Source: an uncultured Dyadobacter sp.
Lineage (GTDB): Bacteria; Bacteroidota; Bacteroidia; Cytophagales; Spirosomataceae
Assembly: GCF_946482605.1 (NCBI RefSeq)
Contig: NZ_CAMLSE010000004.1
Coordinates: forward strand, 329,355-393,354
Length of the DNA stretch: 64,000 bases
Direction: 5' to 3'
The position numbers were made by a program, and so were the translations under genes. This document shows, one piece after another, positions 1 to 8,545 of this stretch. Numbering within the stretch: the first letter of the stretch is position 1; every line of letters begins with the position of its first letter. The notes below the pieces were generated by a model. That model saw nothing but the letters and a program-made list of their open reading frames with translations. It was not told where the DNA came from and did no database searches.

Positions 1-1
1 G

Positions 2-463
2 GCTGTGCTGAAAGATCCCGAAAAATCGTCGGGTCTGTTCTACTACCAGCAAAAAGATAAAATGCGCTGGGAGCAGCGGACGCCTTCGAAATACGTTATC
101 CTGATCAACGGCGATAAACTGCGTATCCAGGAAGGGGGCAAAGAAAAGAATGTCGGGCAGGCGGGCCGTATGGCTGCGCAGATTAAGGAACTGATGATCG
201 GGCTCGTGAATGGCGATTTTCAGCAGAACAAGGGGTTTTCATTGGCCGTATCGGAGGACAGCGACGACTACCAGATTGTGTTGACGCCGGAGAACCGCCG
301 TTTGAAAAATATTTACTCCAAAATAGCGATGATCTTCTCCAAAAGCTCCCTGCGTTTGCGAGAACTGTCGTTTTTTGAGAAAGGCGGCGACAAAAGCATT
401 ATGAAGTTTCAGCAGGAGAAATTCAACCAGCCGATCGCCGAAAATCTATTTAAAGACTTATGA
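2..463 (+). CDS. LolA-like outer-membrane lipoprotein carrier, 3' part
   Basis: The reading frame is open from the left edge of the window, so the true start lies upstream; the GTG at 5 is probably internal. About 153 residues remain, with no signal peptide in the visible part. The segment KYVILINGDKLRI followed by alternating short beta-strand stretches and a closing ELSFFEKGGDKSIMKF resembles the C-terminal half of the LolA/LolB-like barrel, which binds lipid chains in the periplasm. Its stop overlaps the next start by four bases (ATGA), so the two are translationally coupled. LolA-like genes beside a FabZ-like dehydratase and a GT2-DUF2062 fusion are typical of flexirubin/aryl-polyene clusters in Bacteroidota, and that context is the main support for the role. 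A generic LolA-like protein outside pigment synthesis is the alternative. Confidence 0.65.
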   Translation, partial: AVLKDPEKSSGLFYYQQKDKMRWEQRTPSKYVILINGDKLRIQEGGKEKNVGQAGRMAAQIKELMIGLVNGDFQQNKGFSLAVSEDSDDYQIVLTPENRRLKNIYSKIAMIFSKSSLRLRELSFFEKGGDKSIMKFQQEKFNQPIAENLFKDL

Positions 464-834
464 TTCCCAAGCCTTTGAGCAATCTTTATACGATTATAGC
501 CCTGGATCATGGCCCGGCCGAGATTACCAGTACAGTGTGGATCGATCCCGCGCATCCGGTATTCGAGGGGCATTTTCCCGGCTCACCGGTGCTCCCGGGT
601 GTTGTTCAGCTGGAAATGATAAAGGCGATACTCTCAAAGGCATTCGGAAAAGAAATAGCATTAAAGGAAATGAGCACCTGCAAATTCCTGGAAGTGCTTA
701 ACCCGGCCGAAACGCCGGAACTGACGATCCATATTCAATATAAAGGCGATGAAGTGCTTGATGTAAGCGCTTCGGGAAAGCGGGGTGAAAAGACCTATTT
801 CAAAGTAAGGGCCAGTTTCCGTTCGATCGTTTAA
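460..834 (+). CDS. FabZ-like 3-hydroxyacyl-ACP dehydratase, probable polyene pigment enzyme
   Basis: A 124-residue single hot-dog domain, slightly shorter than housekeeping FabZ (about 145). The active-site signature is complete: GHFPGSPVLPGV with His38, and Glu52 fourteen residues later, the spacing of the catalytic His/Glu pair in FabZ. The expected reaction is dehydration of a 3-hydroxyacyl-ACP to the trans-2-enoyl form in the cytoplasm. It overlaps the LolA-like gene by four bases and is followed after 20 bases by the GT2-DUF2062 gene, so all three are likely one operon. Context points to the dehydratase of an aryl-polyene/flexirubin system rather than primary fatty acid synthesis. A primary FabZ remains possible because the rest of the cluster is outside the window. 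Confidence 0.75.
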   Translation: MIPKPLSNLYTIIALDHGPAEITSTVWIDPAHPVFEGHFPGSPVLPGVVQLEMIKAILSKAFGKEIALKEMSTCKFLEVLNPAETPELTIHIQYKGDEVLDVSASGKRGEKTYFKVRASFRSIV

Positions 835-854
835 ACCCGACATTTAAAAACAAA

Positions 855-2018
855 ATGACCCTCTCGGACATTCAATGCTGCGTGATCATTCCCACTTACA
901 ACAACCGCAACACATTGCGGCGGGTGATCGACGGTGTTTTACAGTATGCGACCGTGCAGGAGATTATTGTCGTGAATGACGGATCTACGGACGATACGGT
1001 CACGATCCTCGCCGGTTATGGCGCGAGAATCCGGGTGTTGGATAATGTGGTGAACAAAGGGAAAGGGTTTTCGCTCCGAAAGGCATTTGCCGAGGCGATA
1101 CGCTTGGGTTTTGAAAACGCCATTACTATCGATTCCGACGGCCAGCACTTGCCTTCCGACATTCCGCTTTTTATAGAAGCGGCGATCCAAAACCCGGGCG
1201 CATTGCTCATGGGGTCGCGGAACATGGAGCAGGAGGGAGTGCCGGGGAAGAGTTCTTTCGGGAACAAGTTTTCCAATTTCTGGTTCAAATTCGAGACGGG
1301 ACTTACCTTGCCAGATACACAAACCGGCTTTCGCCTTTATCCGCTCGAACCGCTAAGGAAAATCAGTCTTTTTACGACCAAATTCGAGACGGAGATCGAA
1401 GTGATCGTAAAAATGGCCTGGAAAGATGTGCCTATCGTGCCGATCAACATCCAGGTAATCTACGACAAGGACGAGCGTGTGACGCATTTCCGGCCATTCC
1501 GGGACTTTACCCGCATCAGCATTCTCAATACCTGGCTGGTAACGCTCACCCTGCTTTACTACCTTCCCAAACGCCTTTTCAGGTACATACATAAGAAGGG
1601 ATTGTGGAAGATCATCCGGGATGAGGCCGTCAAGTCCGATGAAAGTAATTTCAATAAGGCGAAGTCACTCGGCTTCGGTTTTTTTATGGGTATCGTCCCG
1701 ATCTGGGGATTTCAGCTGCTCGTGGGCATTCCGCTATCAGTGTATTTTCGGATGAATAAGGTATTGTTCCTCACAGCGGCAAACATCAGTATTCCGCCTA
1801 TGATCCCTTTCATCATCTTCGCAAGTTACCGTTTCGGAGGGCTGTTTTACAGGAATGGCGTGCAGCTGACGTCTGCCAAAAACCTGACCTTTGAATCCAT
1901 TCATGTCAACTTTGTACAATATTTTTTGGGTGGAACGCTACTGGCACTTGTGGCTGGGGCGATCGGTTTTGTCGTTAGTTTCCTGCTTTTCTCCTTGCTC
2001 CGTCCCAGGAGGGGCTAG
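855..2018 (+). CDS. Family 2 glycosyltransferase fused to DUF2062
   Basis: A 387-residue protein in two parts. Residues 8-230 form a GT-A glycosyltransferase family 2 domain: the start CCVIIPTYNN, the nucleotide-binding NDGSTDD around 41-47, and the DxD-like SDGQH around 94-98. Residues about 260-380 are a DUF2062 domain with GFGFFMGIVPIWGFQ and several hydrophobic helices, so the C-terminus is in the inner membrane. The fusion is familiar from flexirubin/aryl-polyene clusters of Bacteroidota, where it is thought to act on the polyene lipid at the membrane; the acceptor cannot be told from sequence. It is the last gene of the cluster in the window. The 277 bases that follow contain no gene and lead to the pyrophosphatase promoter. 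Confidence 0.8.
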   Translation: MTLSDIQCCVIIPTYNNRNTLRRVIDGVLQYATVQEIIVVNDGSTDDTVTILAGYGARIRVLDNVVNKGKGFSLRKAFAEAIRLGFENAITIDSDGQHLPSDIPLFIEAAIQNPGALLMGSRNMEQEGVPGKSSFGNKFSNFWFKFETGLTLPDTQTGFRLYPLEPLRKISLFTTKFETEIEVIVKMAWKDVPIVPINIQVIYDKDERVTHFRPFRDFTRISILNTWLVTLTLLYYLPKRLFRYIHKKGLWKIIRDEAVKSDESNFNKAKSLGFGFFMGIVPIWGFQLLVGIPLSVYFRMNKVLFLTAANISIPPMIPFIIFASYRFGGLFYRNGVQLTSAKNLTFESIHVNFVQYFLGGTLLALVAGAIGFVVSFLLFSLLRPRRG

Positions 2019-2224
2019 TCGCGGTATTTGCTTTCTTTTCGCGGATTATCACAGGTTATTCATTTTAAAGTAATATAAAAGGGCATTTGCAGGCCCCGTT
2101 GCGGGTTTTGGATTACTCCTTGAGGGCCAGTCTGTTAAGCTGAAAAGGCTGTCTGGAATAGCCCGAAACTCTCCGAATTTTTATAAAATCTATACGAATT
2201 GATCAAAAATAAGGGTTTTGCGAT

Positions 2225-2254
2225 TTTGTAGTGTGGTGCCTTTCTCTATATTTA
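2225..2254 (+). promoter_or_regulatory. Probable Bacteroidota-type promoter of the pyrophosphatase gene
   Basis: A TTTG at 2225-2228 is followed 18 bases later by TATATTTA at 2247-2254, one base away from the Bacteroidota -7 consensus TAnnTTTG. Transcription would start near 2261, which supports ATG 2296 as the start rather than an upstream TTG at 2218. This was found by eye only. Confidence 0.45.
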
Positions 2255-2295
2255 CGAGAATTATAAAACCATTTAACCTAATTATTGATCAGAGC

Positions 2296-4530
2296 ATGAG
2301 TATCATTACCTATTTAGTGCCGGCTTTAGGCCTTGTTGGCTTGCTGGTTATGTTCTTCAAAAGAGGCTGGGTTGTCCGGCAAGATGCAGGGACTCCCGAA
2401 ATGAAAGAGATAGCGGACGCGATAGCAGATGGCGCCCTGGCCTTTCTGAAAGCCGAATGGCGTGTACTCATTGTCTTTGGTCTGATTGTCAGTGTTTTGC
2501 TGGGTTACTCCGGTACCCTGGTCGAAAATTCCAGTGCTTTTATCGGCATTTCCTTCCTTGTTGGTGCGTTTATCTCTGCCTTTGCGGGCTATATCGGGAT
2601 GACGATCGCTACAAAATCCAACGTCCGCACCACTCAGGCTGCACGTACAAGTCTGACGAAAGCGCTTGAAGTATCGTTCACCGGTGGCTCCGTGATGGGG
2701 ATCGGTGTGGCAAGTCTCGCAGTGCTGGGACTCGGTGGTTTATTTATCGTATTGTATTCCGTTTTTATCGGCGATAGTACCGACGTAAACGGCCTGCCGA
2801 TGGAACGGGTGCTCGAAGTACTGGCGGGTTTCTCGCTGGGTGCCGAGTCGATCGCATTGTTTGCACGGGTAGGCGGAGGGATTTATACCAAAGCTGCCGA
2901 CGTCGGGGCCGACCTCGTGGGGAAAGTGGAAGCAGGTATCCCCGAAGATGACCCGCGCAACCCGGCAACGATCGCTGATAACGTTGGTGATAACGTGGGC
3001 GACGTGGCAGGTATGGGCGCCGACCTTTTTGGGTCATATGTAGCAACTATCCTGGCAACCATGGTGTTAGGGCGCGAGATCGTGACACAGGGGACAGATA
3101 ATTTCGGGGGCATTGCACCCATTCTCCTGCCTATGGTGATTGCGGGTGTTGGCTTGATATCCTCCATTGTAGGAATGCTGCTGGTCCGTGTGAGTGACGA
3201 CCATGGCAACGTCCAGGGAGCATTGAATCGCGGTAACTGGGGTTCTATCATTTTAGTATTGATTGTAAGTTATCCTTTGACCATGTGGATGCTGCCCGAG
3301 GGTACGCTCAATATTCGCGGTGTGGATTTCACAGCGATGGATGTGTACCTGGCCATTCTGCTGGGGTCAGTTGTGGGTGCAATCATGTCGATGGTTACTG
3401 AATATTATACTGCCATGGGCAAGCGTCCCGTGCAATCCATTGTAAACCAGTCTTCAACAGGTCATGCGACCAATATTATCGGCGGACTTTCAGTGGGAAT
3501 GGAATCCACGGTGATCCCGACGCTGGTGTTGGCGGCAGGTATTTTCCTGAGTTACGAGGTGGCTGGCCTGTACGGTGTGGCGATAGCCGCCGCAGGTATG
3601 ATGGCAACTACGGCTATGCAGCTGGCGATCGATGCATTCGGACCTATCGCGGACAACGCAGGAGGTATCGCAGAGATGTCGCATTTGCCGGAGGAAGTCC
3701 GCGGGCGTACCGATATCCTGGACGCCGTGGGTAACACCACAGCCGCCACCGGAAAAGGTTTTGCCATCGCTTCCGCTGCATTGACCTCCCTCGCATTATT
3801 CGCCGCATTCTGTGGCGTTGCAGGTATCAATTCAATCGATATTTATAAGGCTAATGTACTTTCCGGCCTGTTTGTAGGCGCTATGATACCATTTATCTTT
3901 TCTTCGCTGGCCATCGCTGCGGTGGGGCGTGCAGCAATGAAGATGGTGGAAGAAGTGCGCCGTCAGTTCCGGGAATTACCGGGCATTATGGAAGGACGTA
4001 CCAAGCCTGAATACGATAAATGCGTTGCCATTTCGACCCAGGCATCGATCCGGGAAATGGTCGCTCCGGGACTCATCGCATTGATCGTGCCTGTGCTGGT
4101 AGGGTTTCTGTTCGGTCCTGAAGTGCTTGGCGGAACGCTGGCAGGCGTTACTGTTTCGGGCGTGTTAATGGGCATCTTCCAGAACAATGCAGGCGGTGCC
4201 TGGGACAATGCCAAGAAATCATTCGAAAAAGGAGTCTTGATCAACGGCGAGACCTATTACAAAAAGTCTGAGCCGCACAAAGCTGCGGTAACCGGAGACA
4301 CCGTAGGGGATCCATTCAAAGACACATCGGGACCTTCGATGAACATCCTGATCAAGCTTATGTCGATCGTTTCCCTCGTCATTGCGCCGCATATCAGCGT
4401 AAAAAGTCATGAAACGGGGAGCAAGGGCATTGATAAACAGGAAGCAGTAGTGTCGGTCGCCGACGCACAACTGGCCGACAAGGCCGACACAACGGTGCCG
4501 GTTTTGAGGCTGGAAAGAAAAGCGAAGTAA
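2296..4530 (+). CDS. hppA: K+-dependent membrane-bound ion-translocating pyrophosphatase
   Basis: A 744-residue polytopic protein (about 16 membrane helices) that hydrolyses pyrophosphate and pumps H+ and/or Na+ across the inner membrane. The substrate site is intact: [20 protein letters not shown] from residue 202, followed by [22 protein letters not shown]. The signature [10 protein letters not shown] has Ala483 and Gly486 where K+-independent enzymes carry Lys and Thr, so it belongs to the K+-dependent class. Whether it moves Na+, H+ or both cannot be settled by eye. ATG 2296 is chosen over the upstream TTG at 2218 because it begins the first helix directly and sits downstream of a promoter-like element. 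The gene is monocistronic and ends at a strong hairpin at 4549-4585. The last 40 residues form a polar tail that the family does not need. Confidence 0.95.
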   Translation: MSIITYLVPALGLVGLLVMFFKRGWVVRQDAGTPEMKEIADAIADGALAFLKAEWRVLIVFGLIVSVLLGYSGTLVENSSAFIGISFLVGAFISAFAGYIGMTIATKSNVRTTQAARTSLTKALEVSFTGGSVMGIGVASLAVLGLGGLFIVLYSVFIGDSTDVNGLPMERVLEVLAGFSLGAESIALFARVGGGIYTKAADVGADLVGKVEAGIPEDDPRNPATIADNVGDNVGDVAGMGADLFGSYVATILATMVLGREIVTQGTDNFGGIAPILLPMVIAGVGLISSIVGMLLVRVSDDHGNVQGALNRGNWGSIILVLIVSYPLTMWMLPEGTLNIRGVDFTAMDVYLAILLGSVVGAIMSMVTEYYTAMGKRPVQSIVNQSSTGHATNIIGGLSVGMESTVIPTLVLAAGIFLSYEVAGLYGVAIAAAGMMATTAMQLAIDAFGPIADNAGGIAEMSHLPEEVRGRTDILDAVGNTTAATGKGFAIASAALTSLALFAAFCGVAGINSIDIYKANVLSGLFVGAMIPFIFSSLAIAAVGRAAMKMVEEVRRQFRELPGIMEGRTKPEYDKCVAISTQASIREMVAPGLIALIVPVLVGFLFGPEVLGGTLAGVTVSGVLMGIFQNNAGGAWDNAKKSFEKGVLINGETYYKKSEPHKAAVTGDTVGDPFKDTSGPSMNILIKLMSIVSLVIAPHISVKSHETGSKGIDKQEAVVSVADAQLADKADTTVPVLRLERKAK

Positions 4531-4547
4531 ATTAAGAGGTAGATAAA

Positions 4548-4585
4548 AAGCAGAACAGCCCGGCATTTGCCGGGCTGTTCTGCTT
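4548..4585 (+). terminator. Hairpin terminator after hppA (first copy of a twin)
   Basis: A 17-bp stem, aagcagaacagcccggc at 4548-4564 pairing with 4569-4585, around an ATTT loop. There is only a short T stretch after the stem on the plus strand, but an AAAAA run precedes it, so it reads as a terminator with a T5 tail on the minus strand too. A nearly identical hairpin lies at 5274-5318, after the toxin gene. Confidence 0.75.
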
Positions 4586-4604
4586 GAGTCAGGGAGCAAT
4601 CGCA

Positions 4605-4636
4605 TTTGTTTTTGAATTTGATCAGGCGTACTTTAG
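4605..4636 (+). promoter_or_regulatory. Possible promoter of the antitoxin/PIN pair
   Basis: TTTG at 4605-4608 and TACTTTAG at 4629-4636 (one mismatch to TAnnTTTG), 20 bases apart. A start near 4643 would leave a short leader to ATG 4654. Assigned by eye. Confidence 0.35.
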
Positions 4637-4653
4637 GTAAAAAGACTGACCAT

Positions 4654-4869
4654 ATGGAAGTACTAACCATTGAAATAACCAACCCCAAAGCAAGGCGTCT
4701 GATTGATGATCTGGTTGATTTGGGATTGATATCGGTTAAGGAAAGCAAAGAATCCTGGAATGACCGTTGGGCAGCGTTGTCTCAGACACTTCCTGATACG
4801 GATGAGGTGACTGAGCAGGAGATTTTGGAGGAAATTGCAATGGTCCGAAATAATCGAAAAGCTCATTGA
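4654..4869 (+). CDS. Small antitoxin-like protein upstream of a PIN toxin
   Basis: A 71-residue acidic protein. ATG 4654 is preferred over TTG 4606 because a promoter-like element lies between them. The N-terminus MEVLTIEITNPKARRLIDDL forms a short strand and helix, and the remainder (residues 30-70) is charged and probably disordered until bound, as in many antitoxins. The family is not recognised with certainty. The call rests on position: its TGA overlaps the start of a COG1569-type PIN protein by four bases, the usual arrangement for an antitoxin made just before its toxin. The expected role is binding the PIN active site and repressing the shared promoter. Confidence 0.65.
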   Translation: MEVLTIEITNPKARRLIDDLVDLGLISVKESKESWNDRWAALSQTLPDTDEVTEQEILEEIAMVRNNRKAH

Positions 4870-5279
4870 TTCGCATTGTTATAGATACCAATTTGTATGT
4901 CAGTGCCTTGATCAATGAAAATTCGAGGGTTAGACTAAATCGTATTTTGGACGACCCGCGGTACGAAATTGTGATGGATGACATACTTTTTGCGGAGATT
5001 GAAGAAGTGATTTTTCGGGCCAAATTCGCTAGAATGGTGTCAAAAGAGCAAATCGAATCCTTTCTATCATTGTTGAGGGAGAGATGTGTCAATTTTGCAA
5101 CAAAGTCGAAAGTCAGGCATAGTCCGGATCCCAAAGATGACTTTTTGCTAGCATTGTGCCTTGATAGCTACTCCCATTATCTGGTAACCGGGAACAAGAT
5201 CGATCTTCTTGCCCTGAAAAGGTTTGGAGAAACTGAAATTCTGAGTTTGACGGAACTTCTGGCGAAAACAAAACTATAA
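4866..5279 (+). CDS. PIN-domain toxin of the COG1569 type
   Basis: A 137-residue single PIN domain, predicted metal-dependent ribonuclease. The acidic residues expected of PIN are present: Asp6 in VIDTNLYVSAL, the pair EIEE near residue 45, and the DPKDD stretch near 105-110, with a closing LVTGNKIDLLAL typical of this subfamily. Translation appears to start at TTG 4866, four bases inside the antitoxin stop, so the pair is coupled. Its TAA lies inside the left arm of the second hairpin (5274-5318), so gene end and terminator are fused. The pair sits as a cassette between two convergent housekeeping genes. Catalytic residues look intact, so an active toxin is expected. Confidence 0.8.
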   Translation: MIRIVIDTNLYVSALINENSRVRLNRILDDPRYEIVMDDILFAEIEEVIFRAKFARMVSKEQIESFLSLLRERCVNFATKSKVRHSPDPKDDFLLALCLDSYSHYLVTGNKIDLLALKRFGETEILSLTELLAKTKL

Positions 5280-5318
5280 GCAGAACAGCCCGGCACTTGC
5301 CGGCTGTTCTGCTTATAG
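5274..5318. terminator. Bidirectional hairpin terminator (second copy of a twin)
   Basis: A long near-perfect palindrome whose arms begin ctataagcagaacag and end ctgttctgcttatag, with one bulged C near the ACTT loop. It lies between the convergent toxin (stop 5279) and dienelactone hydrolase (stop 5326) and can serve both. The core is almost identical to the hairpin at 4548-4585, about 700 bases away. Confidence 0.75.
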
Positions 5319-5325
5319 GGAGGAA

Positions 5326-6174
5326 TCATCCCAGTTTCTTTTTCAGGTAATCCAACGAAAGCTTGTACGCGTCGGCGGCCGCGGCGGCGTCGTATTTCGG
5401 GTTGCTGGGGTTGGCAAATGCGTGAACCGCGTCGTACATTTTGATGGTCACTTTTTTTCCGGCGGTTTTCATGTCTTCTTCAAATTTGCTGACGGTAGCA
5501 GGAGGGATTCCCTGGTCCTGACTGCCGAAAATGCCCAGTACATCCGTGTTCAGCATTTTTAGTTTTTCAATATCAGCCTCGGGCCGACCATAGTACATGA
5601 CGCACCCAACCACCTGCTGGCCGCCCGCAATGGCATTCTGAAGGGACAGCATACCCCCAAAACACCAGCCGATGCTGGCGATTTTGGCACGCTTGCCCGC
5701 GTACGTAACGCCGCCCCTGGTGATGGCTGCCAATCGCTCAGCCGAAGCGCCCTGCATGAGTTTGCCCGCATCTTCGCGTGTCGTGGCTACTTTGCCGTCA
5801 TACATATCCAGTGCCAATACATTCACGTCGCCAAGATCCCGGTGCAATTTGGCCGCTTCCTGTTTGACATAGTCATTCAAGCCCCACCATTCCTGGTAAA
5901 CGAAAAGCCACTTATCCGACTGCTTCGGCGATTTGAGCAGAAAGCCGGTTGCAGTTTTGCCATCGGCTGTCGGGAAGCTCACCGTTTCTCCCGCACCCTG
6001 GTAAGTAAATGCGAGCGGCGTTTCGTGCAGCATTGCAAAATCGGGGTCTGCAGCGAGATCCGACATCGCATTGGCCGCCGGATGGCAAACCGGGATTACG
6101 TTGGAGGCCGTTTCCGGTTGAGACGGGTTCATTTTAAAAAGAAGAATGCTTACGAGGATAAAAAGCGCTCTCAT
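5326..6174 (-). CDS. Exported dienelactone hydrolase family protein
   Basis: A 282-residue alpha/beta hydrolase. The nucleophile elbow is GWCFGG with Cys171, and the other catalytic residues fit as Asp220 (GSQDQG) and His251 (DAVHAF), the Cys-Asp-His triad of dienelactone hydrolase. The first 20 residues (MRALFILVSILLFKM) look like a short export signal, which is not found in classical cytoplasmic enzymes of chloroaromatic degradation. No degradation genes lie nearby, so the substrate is unknown; the wider family includes general esterases and carboxymethylenebutenolidase-like proteins. The gene is transcribed alone, convergent with the toxin cassette and sharing its terminator. Confidence 0.85.
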   Translation of the reverse strand: MRALFILVSILLFKMNPSQPETASNVIPVCHPAANAMSDLAADPDFAMLHETPLAFTYQGAGETVSFPTADGKTATGFLLKSPKQSDKWLFVYQEWWGLNDYVKQEAAKLHRDLGDVNVLALDMYDGKVATTREDAGKLMQGASAERLAAITRGGVTYAGKRAKIASIGWCFGGMLSLQNAIAGGQQVVGCVMYYGRPEADIEKLKMLNTDVLGIFGSQDQGIPPATVSKFEEDMKTAGKKVTIKMYDAVHAFANPSNPKYDAAAAADAYKLSLDYLKKKLG

Positions 6175-6356
6175 AGGGATAGATTAGAAGTGAAAAATTG
6201 AAACGTCTTATTAAATATATACAAAATACGGCTGAACACGGGCCTATGGTTGCGGAGGGAATTATTGAGGATTGGTGAAAATATTGTACTTATTGAAAAG
6301 CAGGAACTTAATGTCCCGACAGACCCGTTATTTTGTGAGTATGTGAATGTAAGTCC

Positions 6357-7589
6357 ATGAGCCGCAAGCAATATTTCTTTATTATCCTGATCCTCGGATC
6401 CCTGGCTACGGTCAGTCCTTTTTCCATTGACATGTATTTGCCGGGATTTCCCCGGATCGCGTCTGATCTGCAAACCACGATCGATAAAGTACAACTTTCT
6501 CTGACGAGCTATCTCGTGGGAATCTGTATCGGTCAGTTGGTATATGGTCCTTTGCTGGACCGGTTTGGTCGCAAGAAGCCGCTCTATATCGGTCTCATTC
6601 TGTATGTGATTGCGTCTTTTGGTTGTGCCCTGACGTCCTCCGTAGATGCGTTGATCGCCATGCGTTTTTTCCAGGCGATGGGAGGCTGTGTCGGTTTGGT
6701 TGCTTCGCAGGCGCTGGTCAGCGACCTTTTTCCGGCCGACAAACGGGCCGAGGTTTTCTCTCTGATCACGCTTGTTATTGCGGTCTCGCCCATGATCGCG
6801 CCCACTGTGGGTGGCTATGTGACGGCATCTATCGCATGGCACTGGATTTTTATTATTCTTGCTGGCATTGTAACCCTGATCATCGCCGCGATCTACTTTT
6901 TCCTTCCGACGGGCAGAAGTGCAGATACGTCCGTATCTCTGCGCCCTGCTGCGGTTCTGGACGGCTATCTGACCGTCGTGATGCAACCTCAGTTTTTGAT
7001 TTACACGCTTGCAGGCGGACTCGCTACGGCAGCGCCATTCGCTTATATATCAGGTTCTTCGGATGTTTTTATGAATATCTATAAGGTATCCGAACAGCAG
7101 TATGGGTGGATTTTCGCTTTTCTTGCAGTAGCCATGATCGGTTCGACACAACTGAACCACTTCCTACTCAAAAGATTTACCAGTGAGCAGATCATCCGGT
7201 TTACATTGTTTTACCAGAGCATTGTGGGCTTGCTTATGATCGTCGGCGTTTATAACAACTGGTTTGGACTGTATTCGCTGATTGGCATTATGTTTGTTTT
7301 TCTGACCGGACAGGGATTGACCGGGCCTAATGCATCAGCCCTTTCGCTGGCTCCGTTCCGCAAGCACACCGGGAGCGCGTCGGCACTGATGGGCAGCTGG
7401 CGTATGGGCGCAGGGGCGGTTATTTCCGCGATTGTCAGCTTTCTGCATAATAATACCGCGATGCCCATGGTAGGCATGATGGCCTTCTGTGCATTCGGAG
7501 GATTGCTGATTTTACACGCGGGTAATACCGTCGTTCGTCACCGGGCCAGTCGTTCCGAAGTAGAGGATGAAGTTTCCGTATTGCTTTGA
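6357..7589 (+). CDS. MFS drug exporter of the Bcr/CflA type
   Basis: A 410-residue twelve-helix transporter of the inner membrane. The start (FSIDMYLPGFPRIASDL, helix 1 and following loop) and GRKKPLYIGL, the motif A-type loop after helix 2, are characteristic of the Bcr/CflA drug:H+ antiporter family. Helices 4 and 5 carry RFFQAMGGC and a glycine/proline-rich antiporter motif near MIAPTVGGYV. Known members export bicyclomycin, chloramphenicol or sulfonamides; the substrate here cannot be predicted. It is monocistronic and convergent with the nucleoside hydrolase, whose stop is only seven bases away, leaving no room for a separate terminator. Confidence 0.88.
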   Translation: MSRKQYFFIILILGSLATVSPFSIDMYLPGFPRIASDLQTTIDKVQLSLTSYLVGICIGQLVYGPLLDRFGRKKPLYIGLILYVIASFGCALTSSVDALIAMRFFQAMGGCVGLVASQALVSDLFPADKRAEVFSLITLVIAVSPMIAPTVGGYVTASIAWHWIFIILAGIVTLIIAAIYFFLPTGRSADTSVSLRPAAVLDGYLTVVMQPQFLIYTLAGGLATAAPFAYISGSSDVFMNIYKVSEQQYGWIFAFLAVAMIGSTQLNHFLLKRFTSEQIIRFTLFYQSIVGLLMIVGVYNNWFGLYSLIGIMFVFLTGQGLTGPNASALSLAPFRKHTGSASALMGSWRMGAGAVISAIVSFLHNNTAMPMVGMMAFCAFGGLLILHAGNTVVRHRASRSEVEDEVSVLL

Positions 7590-7595
7590 AGCCGG

Positions 7596-8537
7596 TCAGG
7601 GTAATGCCTTGACCGCATTGAAGAGCATATCCAGGAAGGCTTCCCGGTCGATGTCGTAGGCGACGATGGTGTTCGGCTCTTTTGGGAGGACATTATAAAA
7701 GTCGACCACCGTGGTGCCGCTCGTCAGTTCACCTTTGGTTTCCACATCCACATAGCAGGGTTTGGTCTTGAAGATCCCGGGGTTCATCAGCCACGCGATC
7801 GCACATGGGTCGTGCAACGCGGCCCCGCCTTCGAGTTCGGGGCGGTTCTGTCGGTAATAGATCGAGAAGAATTCCATAAAATCGGCTGCTGCCAGGGCTG
7901 CCTTGTTGCCCAGAGCGCGGAAAAGGTCAATATCTTTCTGAAAAACCAACGCTTTATGGGTCACATCGAGTCCACACATCGTGATTGGAATACCAGCATG
8001 GAAAACAATCGCCGCGGCTTCCGGATCAGCATGCACGTTGAACTCTGCCAATGGCGTCATATTGCCCCTGAAAATGCCGCCGCCCATGAGCGAGATTCGT
8101 TCGATTTTACCTTTCAAATGCGGGTACGCGAGTAGGAACGTGGCGATATTCGTCAAAGGCCCTGTCGGCACAATGTTAATGGGCGACTCAGCCTCTGAGA
8201 GAATTAAAGCGATTCCTTCCACAGCATTCACAGGCTGGGCCTGCATGACCGGCACCGGTAACGATGGTCCGTCAAGGCCGGTTTCGCCGTGTACCTCATC
8301 CGAGATGAGAAGCTCACGAAAAAGTGGTTTTTCCGCACCACGATAGACCGGAATGCCCGTTGCCCCGATGAGTGTAAGTACTTTCAGCGCATTCAGCAGT
8401 GTTTTATCCTGTGTTTGGTTACCGGCCGAGATGGTTACGGCCTTGATGTCAAATCGCCCGCTTCCATGGGCAAGCATCAGCATCAGGGCGTCGTCGAGTC
8501 CCGGATCGCAATCGATAATAACGGGTATTTTATCCAT
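7596..8537 (-). CDS. Nucleoside hydrolase (IunH/RihA-type)
   Basis: A 313-residue enzyme hydrolysing the N-glycosidic bond of nucleosides to ribose and base. The family signature is complete at the N-terminus: DCDPGLDDALML, with Asp9, Asp11, Asp15 and Asp16 as Ca2+ and ribose ligands. NVHADPEAAAIVF and HDPCAIAWL, which complete the metal site, are also present. A longer frame reaches 8621, but that would overlap the ribokinase; ATG 8537 gives the canonical start and an 8-base gap. It is the third gene of a minus-strand operon behind a methyltransferase-like protein and ribokinase, so released ribose can be phosphorylated at once. Base preference is not predictable here. Confidence 0.92.
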   Translation of the reverse strand: MDKIPVIIDCDPGLDDALMLMLAHGSGRFDIKAVTISAGNQTQDKTLLNALKVLTLIGATGIPVYRGAEKPLFRELLISDEVHGETGLDGPSLPVPVMQAQPVNAVEGIALILSEAESPINIVPTGPLTNIATFLLAYPHLKGKIERISLMGGGIFRGNMTPLAEFNVHADPEAAAIVFHAGIPITMCGLDVTHKALVFQKDIDLFRALGNKAALAAADFMEFFSIYYRQNRPELEGGAALHDPCAIAWLMNPGIFKTKPCYVDVETKGELTSGTTVVDFYNVLPKEPNTIVAYDIDREAFLDMLFNAVKALP

Positions 8538-8545
8538 GATTGAAA

